A stretch of 64,000 nt of DNA. It comes from Deltaproteobacteria bacterium (GTDB lineage: Bacteria > Desulfobacterota > GWC2-55-46). The notes below the pieces were generated by a model. The model saw nothing but the letters and a program-made list of their open reading frames with translations. It made no database searches and had not been told where the DNA came from. How positions within the stretch are numbered: position 1 is the stretch's first letter; each line of letters opens with the position of its first letter. A program made the translations under genes and the position numbers. Shown here one piece after another: positions 58,167 to 64,000 of the stretch. The stretch lies in NCBI GenBank assembly GCA_016218105.1, contig JACRET010000002.1, positions 17,350-81,349 on the forward strand, written 5' to 3'.

Positions 58167-59356
58167 AATTCGAAATTGAACGCCTTGGAAACCGTATTTA
58201 AGTCCTTATCGCCCCGTCCTGAAAGGCTTACTATTATGACAGAGTCTTTTGAAAGCTCCTTTGCGGCCTTCATGGCGTACGCGACCGCGTGAGAGCTTTC
58301 GAGCGCGGGTATTATGCCTTCGGACAATGTAAGGGCCTTGAACCCGTCGAGAGCCTCTTTATCCTTGATGGTGGTGTAATCGACCCTGCCGGTATCGTGT
58401 AAATACGCGTGCTCGGGGCCGACACCGGGGTAATCAAGCCCCGCTGAGATGGAATGGGTGTCTATTATCTGGCCGAATTTGTCCTGAAGGAGATAGGTTT
58501 TGTTGCCGTGGAGCACGCCCACCCTGCCGCCGTTTATGGAGGCGGAATGCTTACCCGTGGAAAGCCCCAGCCCTCCGGCCTCGACACCTGTCATCTTTAC
58601 GTCCTTGTCATTGATGAAGGGATAGAAGAGCCCCATCGCGTTAGAGCCGCCGCCCACGCAGGCTATCAGCAGATCGGGGAGCCTGCCCGTCAAATCCTTT
58701 ACCTGTCTGCGCGCCTCAACGCCTATTATGGACTGAAAGTCGCGGACCAGCATGGGGTAGGGGTGCGGCCCCGCGACGGTTCCGATGATGTAAAATGTAT
58801 TGTAGACGTTCGTGACCCAGTCGCGCAAGGCTTCGTTCATGGCGTCTTTGAGGGTCTTGCTGCCCGATGTCACGGGGGTGACCTTCGCCCCCAGGAGCTT
58901 CATCCTGAAAACGTTCGGCGACTGACGCCTGATATCGTCCTCTCCCATATATATCTCGCACCCAAGGCCGAACATCGCCGCTACCGTGGCCGTAGCCACG
59001 CCGTGCTGACCGGCGCCTGTTTCCGCGATGACCCGTTTTTTCCCCATCCGTTTTGCCAGGAGTATCTGTCCGATGGTGTTATTTATCTTGTGCGCGCCGG
59101 TATGGCAGAGGTCTTCCCTCTTGAGATAGATCCTGGCCCCGCCGGCCTTTTTTGTGAGCCTTTCGGCGAAATACAGCGGGGTCGGCCTTCCGACATATTC
59201 CCTCAGGTAGTAGCCGAATTCATTTTTGAACTCAGGGTGGTCCCGCCACTTTGCGTAAGCCTCTTCGAGCTCCATTACGGCTGGCATCAGCGTCTCGGAG
59301 ATATATCTTCCGCCGTAGACCCCGAAGTGCCCAAGCTTATCCGGCATTCTCTTCAT
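58163..59356 (-). CDS. trpB: Tryptophan synthase beta subunit
   Basis: This 397-residue PLP enzyme has HTGAHKINN (the Lys that binds PLP), [25 protein letters not shown] and LSGRGDKD. It joins indole and serine to tryptophan. The start may be ATG 59356 or the ATG three codons later; both lie in the last 20 bases of trpF. Confidence 0.97.
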   Translation of the reverse strand: MKRMPDKLGHFGVYGGRYISETLMPAVMELEEAYAKWRDHPEFKNEFGYYLREYVGRPTPLYFAERLTKKAGGARIYLKREDLCHTGAHKINNTIGQILLAKRMGKKRVIAETGAGQHGVATATVAAMFGLGCEIYMGEDDIRRQSPNVFRMKLLGAKVTPVTSGSKTLKDAMNEALRDWVTNVYNTFYIIGTVAGPHPYPMLVRDFQSIIGVEARRQVKDLTGRLPDLLIACVGGGSNAMGLFYPFINDKDVKMTGVEAGGLGLSTGKHSASINGGRVGVLHGNKTYLLQDKFGQIIDTHSISAGLDYPGVGPEHAYLHDTGRVDYTTIKDKEALDGFKALTLSEGIIPALESSHAVAYAMKAAKELSKDSVIIVSLSGRGDKDLNTVSKAFNFEL

Positions 59357-59969
59357 ATCCTCTTACCTGCTTGATGAATTTAATTACTTTGGCCGGGTCT
59401 TTTCTCCCCGGCCTTGCTTCAACACCCGAGCTGACGTCTACCGCGTATGGCCTGACCCGATCTATCGCCTCGCGGACATTCCCGGGATTGAGCCCGCCAG
59501 ACAATATTATACGCCCTCTGAATTTTGCTTCAACAGCTATTTCCCAATTAAATTGCTCTCCCGTCCCGCCCGGCACGCCTTCCTTATATGTGTCGAGGAG
59601 GTAAGCGGAGGCTTTATAGTCGCCGAGCCCCTTTATGTCGTCGATCCCTCTTATCCTGAAGGCCTTGATGATGACCGCGCCGCCGAGGGACGCGCAAAAG
59701 GCCGGGGTCTCGGAGCCGTGGAGCTGTATGGCGTTTATGCCAGTTAATGCCTTTATCCTTGCGATGTCCTCCGCCGTTTCATCTACAAAGACGCCTACCG
59801 CCGTTATAAACGGCGGTAGTTTTTGTATTATAGCGGCGGCGGCTTCAGGCTCGATGTATCTAGGGCTTTTTTTGTAAAATATGAACCCGAGCGCGTCGGC
59901 CCCGTATTCAACCGAGAGCGCCGCGTCATCGGGGTTTGTAATGCCGCATATCTTGATTCGGGCGGTCAC
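59337..59969 (-). CDS. trpF: Phosphoribosylanthranilate isomerase
   Basis: This 210-residue TIM-barrel enzyme begins with KICGIT (catalytic Cys), and has [18 protein letters not shown] and the closing [16 protein letters not shown]. It catalyses the Amadori rearrangement in tryptophan synthesis. It overlaps trpC by four bases. Confidence 0.97.
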   Translation of the reverse strand: MTARIKICGITNPDDAALSVEYGADALGFIFYKKSPRYIEPEAAAAIIQKLPPFITAVGVFVDETAEDIARIKALTGINAIQLHGSETPAFCASLGGAVIIKAFRIRGIDDIKGLGDYKASAYLLDTYKEGVPGGTGEQFNWEIAVEAKFRGRIILSGGLNPGNVREAIDRVRPYAVDVSSGVEARPGRKDPAKVIKFIKQVRGYEENAG

Positions 59970-60763
59970 GGCCTTGGCGCTATGCCTCTCAGCGCCCTTA
60001 GTTTTCTCGCTATCTCATGCTCTTTCACGAGGGCCTCTCCTATGAGGAAAGCGCTTACGCCGGCGTCTTTAAGGTTAAGTATATCCTCGTAGGAGTTTAT
60101 CCCGCTCTCGCTTACGATCAGGCACCCCTCGGGCACCAGCGGCGCAAGCTTGAATGTAGTCTCGATGTCGGTTTCGAAGGTCTGGAGGTTCCGGTTATTT
60201 ATGCCGATTATCCTGGCGCCCGCGTCGACCGCTTTTTTTATCTCGGCCTCATTGTGGACTTCCACAAGGCTGTCCATGCCCAGGCGCGCGGTGAGGTCGA
60301 TAAGCTCCTTAAGCCTCTGCGTGTCGAGTATGGATGCTATGAGGAGTAAGGCATCGGCCCCGGCCGCCCTTGATTCATATATCTGGAAATCGTCGAAGAT
60401 GAAGTCCTTCCTGAGAACCGGGAGTTTTAGATTGTTCTTTATGGGCGTGAGGTAATCGAGCTTGCCTTTGAAGTACTTGGATTCCGTCAGCACGGAAATG
60501 GCCGCCGCGCCGCCCGATTCATAGCAGCGCGCTATGTCGTAAGGGACGAATTCAGCCCTTAAAACGCCCTTTGACGGAGACGCCTTCTTTACCTCGGCTA
60601 TAATCCTTATGGAATGCGGGGCAGGCTTTACCGTGATGGCGTTTGCAAAGCTCCTGATAGCCTTTGTGTTCTGTATGGTTTTCTCGAAGTCGGAGATTCT
60701 TGTGTATTTTTTAATATGTTCCAGCTCTTCCCGTTTATCCCTGACTATATCATCGAGTATCAT
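59966..60763 (-). CDS. trpC: Indole-3-glycerol phosphate synthase
   Basis: This 265-residue TIM-barrel enzyme has [47 protein letters not shown] and VSESGI, covering the catalytic Lys and Glu positions of TrpC. It overlaps trpD and trpF by four bases each. It is separate from trpF, not fused as in enterobacteria. Confidence 0.97.
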   Translation of the reverse strand: MILDDIVRDKREELEHIKKYTRISDFEKTIQNTKAIRSFANAITVKPAPHSIRIIAEVKKASPSKGVLRAEFVPYDIARCYESGGAAAISVLTESKYFKGKLDYLTPIKNNLKLPVLRKDFIFDDFQIYESRAAGADALLLIASILDTQRLKELIDLTARLGMDSLVEVHNEAEIKKAVDAGARIIGINNRNLQTFETDIETTFKLAPLVPEGCLIVSESGINSYEDILNLKDAGVSAFLIGEALVKEHEIARKLRALRGIAPRP

Positions 60764-61767
60764 CTGTTGGTAATCCCCTTAAGTTTTTGAAGCCTTTCGA
60801 GCGCCGCGCCGGAATCTATAGAGCCCCTGGCGACAGCGATCCCTTCTTCCAGGGTCTTTGAGACGCCCCCGGCTGTGATGGCGGCGGCGCTGTTCAAGAG
60901 CACCACGTCGCGCGCGGGGCCTTGTTTGCCGTTGAGCACATCCATGATGATAGCGGCGTTTACCTCAGGGTCTCCGCCTTTAAGGTCTCCCGAGGGGCAG
61001 CTCTTGAAGCCGAAGTCCTCCGGTTTGATGTGATATGTCTTTATCGAGCCGTCCTTAAGCTCCGTAACCCTCGTTGGGCCTGTAAGGGTTATCTCGTCGA
61101 GCCCGTCCTCTCCGCGAACGATAAAGGCGTGCACAGAGCCCAGATTGAACAGCACCTTGGCCAGCAGGTCCGTAAGCGCCGGGTCGTATACGCCGATTAT
61201 CTGTCGCCTGGCCCCGGCCGGGTTCGTAAGCGGCCCGAGGATATTGAATATCGAGCGTATGCCGATCTCCCTTCTGACAGGCGCCGCGTATTTCATTGCG
61301 CCGTGGAGCATCGGGGCGAAGAGGAAGCCGATCCCGGCGTCTTTTATGCACTCCTCGACCCTTGAGACCTCCGCTTCTATGTTCACTCCCAGGGAGCGGA
61401 GCACGTCGGCTGACCCGCTCCTTGAAGATACCGACCTGTTGCCGTGTTTCGCGACCGTCAGTCCCGCTCCGGCGCTTACTATGGCGGCGGCCGTTGAGAT
61501 ATTGAAGGTCATAGATTCGTCTCCGCCGGTGCCGCATGTGTCTATCACGCCGGGAGAGGCGTATACCTTTGTGGCCTTTTCTCTCATCACGCGGGCGGCC
61601 CCGGTTATCTCGGGGACGGTCTCGCCCTTCATCCTTAACGCCGTTATGAACGAACCGATCTGGGCGGGGCTTGCGCCTCCCGTCATGACCTCGTTCATCA
61701 CTTCGATCATCTCCGCCTCGGAGAGGTCTGTCCCTTTGACAATCTTTGATATCGCGTCTTTTATCAT
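60760..61767 (-). CDS. trpD: Anthranilate phosphoribosyltransferase
   Basis: This 335-residue enzyme has the family motifs DTCGTGGDESMTFN, KHGNRSVSSRSGSAD, FLFAPMLHGAMKYAAPVRREIGIRSIFNILGPLTNPAG (key: HPAM-like HGAMKYAAPVR and GPLTNP) and RGEDGLDEI. It transfers phosphoribose to anthranilate. It is stand-alone, not fused to trpG. Confidence 0.97.
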   Translation of the reverse strand: MIKDAISKIVKGTDLSEAEMIEVMNEVMTGGASPAQIGSFITALRMKGETVPEITGAARVMREKATKVYASPGVIDTCGTGGDESMTFNISTAAAIVSAGAGLTVAKHGNRSVSSRSGSADVLRSLGVNIEAEVSRVEECIKDAGIGFLFAPMLHGAMKYAAPVRREIGIRSIFNILGPLTNPAGARRQIIGVYDPALTDLLAKVLFNLGSVHAFIVRGEDGLDEITLTGPTRVTELKDGSIKTYHIKPEDFGFKSCPSGDLKGGDPEVNAAIIMDVLNGKQGPARDVVLLNSAAAITAGGVSKTLEEGIAVARGSIDSGAALERLQKLKGITNR

Positions 61768-61801
61768 TTTCGTAATTGTCCGTCTCCCTTAAGGAGCGGG
61801 T

Positions 61802-62371
61802 TTATTTATATCTCGTCAGAAAATTTTTCAGTATATCCTTGCCTGCGCGCGTAAGTATGGACTCGGGGTGGAACTGTACGCCCTCTATCGGCAGTGTTTT
61901 GTGCCGGAGCCCCATTATCTCGTCCATGTCAGTCCAGGCGCTCACCTCAAGGCAGGAAGGCAGGGTCTCTTTTTTTACTATCAGGGAATGGTACCGGTTC
62001 GCCTCGAAAGGATTCGGGATCCCTTCGAAGATCGTGTTGGAATCGTGGTAGACCATCGAGGTCTTGCCGTGCATGAGCCTCGGAGCCTTGACCACCTCCG
62101 CTCCGAACGCGTAGCCGATGGACTGGTGTCCGAGGCAAACCCCGAGTATCGGCAATTTTCCGGCAAAATGCCTGATAGCCTCCACTGAAATGCCCGCCTT
62201 TTGAGGGTCGCAAGGGCCCGGTGAGATGACAAGCTTTTTCGGCCCGAGCTTTTCTATCCCCTCAACCGTTATCGCGTCGTTCCGGTAGACCTCGACATTC
62301 TCCCCAAGCTCAAGGAAATACTGGGCGAGGTTGAACGTGAACGAGTCGTAATTGTCGATCATCAAAAGCAT
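61802..62371 (-). CDS. trpG: Anthranilate synthase glutamine amidotransferase subunit
   Basis: This 189-residue class I amidotransferase has [38 protein letters not shown] (nucleophile Cys) and [11 protein letters not shown] (catalytic His and Glu). In this position it supplies ammonia to TrpE; it could also serve aminodeoxychorismate synthase (PabA). Confidence 0.95.
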   Translation of the reverse strand: MLLMIDNYDSFTFNLAQYFLELGENVEVYRNDAITVEGIEKLGPKKLVISPGPCDPQKAGISVEAIRHFAGKLPILGVCLGHQSIGYAFGAEVVKAPRLMHGKTSMVYHDSNTIFEGIPNPFEANRYHSLIVKKETLPSCLEVSAWTDMDEIMGLRHKTLPIEGVQFHPESILTRAGKDILKNFLTRYK

Positions 62372-62381
62372 TTTAAATCCT

Positions 62382-63869
62382 TTATGTGAGGCCTTCTCTG
62401 GCCATGAACACGGCCTTCAGCATGCCTCTGGCCTTATTCTCCGTCTCTTCGTATTCCTTTTCCGGTACTGAATCAGCGACGATGCCAGCCCCGGCCTGAA
62501 TATATATGAGGCCGTCTTTTATTACGAGCGTCCTTATCGTTATGCACATGTCCATGTTGCCCGAATAGGCAAAGTAGCCGACAGCCCCTCCGTAGACGCC
62601 GCGTTTGCAGGGCTCAAGCTCTTCGATGATCTCCATCGCCCGCACCTTCGGCGCTCCGGTGAGCGTTCCGGCCGGAAAGCATGACCTGAACGCGTCAAAT
62701 GAATTGAGGTCTTTCTTGAGGAGCCCTTTTACGTTCGAGACGATGTGCATGACGTGGGAATATCTCTCTATCGTCATCAGTTCGTCGACCTCGACGGTGC
62801 CTGTGCGGGCGACCCGGCCGATGTCGTTGCGCCCGAGGTCGACGAGCATTATATGCTCGGCCCTTTCCTTCGGGTCTGCCAGCAGTTCTTTTTCAAGGGC
62901 CAGGTCTTCTTCTTCATCCCTGCCCCTTTTCCTAGTTCCCGCGATGGGTTTCAGGTTTATGTCGTCGCCTTCCACCCTTACGAGTATCTCAGGGGATGAG
63001 CCCGCGAGGGCCAAATCCCCGAGCCTTAAAAAGAACATGTAAGGGGAGGGGTTCACGACCCTCAAGGCCCTGTATATGTCGAACGGCTCCACATCCAGAG
63101 GGGTTGAGAACCTCTGCGATATTACGGCTTGTATGATATCACCTTCGAGGATGTATTTCTTCGTTTTATCGACGGCCTGCTTGAAGTCCTCTTTTTTAAA
63201 ATTTGACGTGACCTGCGGATGCTCTCCGGCGGCCCTGTCAGCCCTTACGGGCAGATGGTTGTTCCTTAAGCTTTCCACGAGAGCGTCTATCTTCCTTATC
63301 GCGCCCATGTATGCTTCTTCCGGGCCGTCGCCTTCGCCTATAAAGGCGTTGGCGATGACTTTTATCTTGTGCTCGACGTTGTCGAATACGAGAAGGGTCT
63401 CGGTAAAAATAAAAAAGAGGTCATAGAGGTCCAGGTCTTTATCCGCCAGGTCAGGGAGCTTCTCTATGTGCCTTATTACGTCGTAGCCCATGTACCCTAT
63501 GGCGCCGCCGCAAAACCTCGGCGCGCCCTCGACCTCGGCGGCCCTGTATACGGACATCAGGCGATTAAGGATATCGATGGGATTACCGTCTTCTTTTGTT
63601 ATAGAATCACCCTTGATTATCTCGACGCCGTTCCCTTTGCTCCGAACGGTCATCATGGGAGAGGCGCCAAGGAGGCTTAAACGCCCCCACTTTTCCCCGC
63701 CCTCCACGCTCTCAAGGAGAAACGCGTCCCCGCCTGTATCTATCTTCATGAATGCGGATACGGGAGTATCGGTATCGGCGAGGATGTCCCTGAATACCGG
63801 GACGATATTATGGGATTTCGCCTTCTCTTTGAAAACCTCTAAGGAGGGGAAATAATTAGCCTTTTTCAT
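62382..63869 (-). CDS. trpE: Anthranilate synthase component I
   Basis: This 495-residue chorismate-binding enzyme has [18 protein letters not shown] near the N-terminus (the tryptophan-inhibition site, LLES), then [38 protein letters not shown] and [21 protein letters not shown]. It makes anthranilate with TrpG. It is the first gene of the operon. The start ATG 63869 has no ribosome-binding site and follows the promoter closely. Confidence 0.96.
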   Translation of the reverse strand: MKKANYFPSLEVFKEKAKSHNIVPVFRDILADTDTPVSAFMKIDTGGDAFLLESVEGGEKWGRLSLLGASPMMTVRSKGNGVEIIKGDSITKEDGNPIDILNRLMSVYRAAEVEGAPRFCGGAIGYMGYDVIRHIEKLPDLADKDLDLYDLFFIFTETLLVFDNVEHKIKVIANAFIGEGDGPEEAYMGAIRKIDALVESLRNNHLPVRADRAAGEHPQVTSNFKKEDFKQAVDKTKKYILEGDIIQAVISQRFSTPLDVEPFDIYRALRVVNPSPYMFFLRLGDLALAGSSPEILVRVEGDDINLKPIAGTRKRGRDEEEDLALEKELLADPKERAEHIMLVDLGRNDIGRVARTGTVEVDELMTIERYSHVMHIVSNVKGLLKKDLNSFDAFRSCFPAGTLTGAPKVRAMEIIEELEPCKRGVYGGAVGYFAYSGNMDMCITIRTLVIKDGLIYIQAGAGIVADSVPEKEYEETENKARGMLKAVFMAREGLT

Positions 63870-63878
63870 AAGCAATTT

Positions 63879-63908
63879 AGAATATCACACAGCCCTTGAT
63901 GTAGTCAA
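63879..63908 (-). promoter_or_regulatory. Promoter of the trp operon, with overlapping inverted repeat
   Basis: On the minus strand TTGACT (63908-63903), an 18-base spacer and TATTCT (63884-63879) end only ten bases before the trpE ATG. The transcript would be leaderless or almost so. A perfect CCTTGA-N5-TCAAGG inverted repeat (63894-63910) covers the -35 and could be an operator. Confidence 0.5.
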
Positions 63909-63937
63909 GGCATGCGTGACCGGTTAGAAGTTAAAAT

Positions 63938-64000
63938 TACCAGGCTGCTGAAAAAGTCCATCTGCTTCGTTGTCATTGTCGCTCGTCACTGCGGCGTACA
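63938..64000. repeat. MITE-like element, copy 3 (cut by window end)
   Basis: It begins TACCAGGCTGCTGAAAAAG and continues CCATCTGCTTCGTTGTC and CGTCACTGCGGCGTACA, as copies 1 and 2 do. The right terminal repeat lies beyond the window. Confidence 0.85.

Noticed and set aside
58454..59374. 306-residue open frame opposite trpB
   Set aside because: It mirrors the codon structure of trpB, has no family features, and the opposite strand encodes a complete TrpB.
63870..63937. Tryptophan leader peptide and attenuator
   Set aside because: No short frame with adjacent Trp codons and no terminator hairpin lies between the promoter and trpE.

Overview
The window comes from a Gram-negative bacterium. It carries an LPS-assembly outer-membrane protein (LptD), a second outer-membrane barrel, several lipoprotein signals and a ResB-type cytochrome c maturation gene. 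The abundance of c-type cytochromes, the gene order trpE-G-D-C-F-B-A followed by accD-folC, HD-GYP and PilZ signalling, and many short intergenic repeats fit an uncultured deltaproteobacterium-like (Desulfobacterota/Nitrospirota-like) anaerobe or facultative respirer. This placement is inferred from gene content only. There is no rRNA or tRNA gene in the window that I can recognise.

Layout. Bases 1-6.9 kb hold housekeeping and hypothetical genes: a DUF2130 3' end, a PhnP-like hydrolase, a cytochrome b5-like protein, an M50 protease, an AI-2E-type permease, a ThiI/MnmA-like protein and LarE. Bases 7.0-9.7 kb hold one very large hypothetical gene with a divergent class III nucleotide-cyclase-like core. 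Bases 9.9-19.4 kb hold five tandem TMTC-like membrane glycosyltransferases with C-terminal TPRs, interleaved with a Dpm1-type glycosyltransferase. A HEAT-repeat gene and a stand-alone TPR paralogue follow.

Bases 21.1-33.5 kb, on the minus strand, form an electron-transfer locus. In transcription order it encodes a triheme c7-like lipoprotein, an NHL beta-propeller lipoprotein, two tandem 296-residue tetraheme cytochromes, a SurA-like prolyl isomerase, a monoheme lipocytochrome, a diheme-SUMF1 fusion, a membrane spermidine-synthase-like protein, a SUMF1 lipoprotein, a Ser/Thr-rich outer-membrane barrel and the TPR protein. The first tetraheme gene has a consensus sigma70 promoter, a structured leader that looks like an attenuator, and a strong terminator. 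My reading is an extracellular-cytochrome (nanowire-like) production, folding, modification and export locus. The adjacent mannosyltransferase-like cluster may glycosylate its Ser/Thr-rich products. This is the most promising candidate system in the window.

Bases 33.6-50.2 kb hold a MinD-like/PilZ pair, a phosphoribosyltransferase, a PrpD/PrpB-like pair, TldD, a YHS protein, CstA, Hsp20, MenA, a cation exchanger, ResB, QueD and FolE2. Bases 50.3-63.9 kb, on the minus strand, hold a zinc-ribbon response regulator, LptD and the operon trpE-trpG-trpD-trpC-trpF-trpB-trpA, a GAF-GAF-HD-GYP phosphodiesterase, accD and folC.

Intergenic regions carry at least five dispersed repeat families: a MITE-like element with terminal inverted repeats (3 copies), a composite element ending in a GGCCCGTTC palindrome (2 full copies plus 4 solo palindromes), and shorter C/G-rich hairpin families. 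Some repeat ends supply the stop codon of the neighbouring gene.
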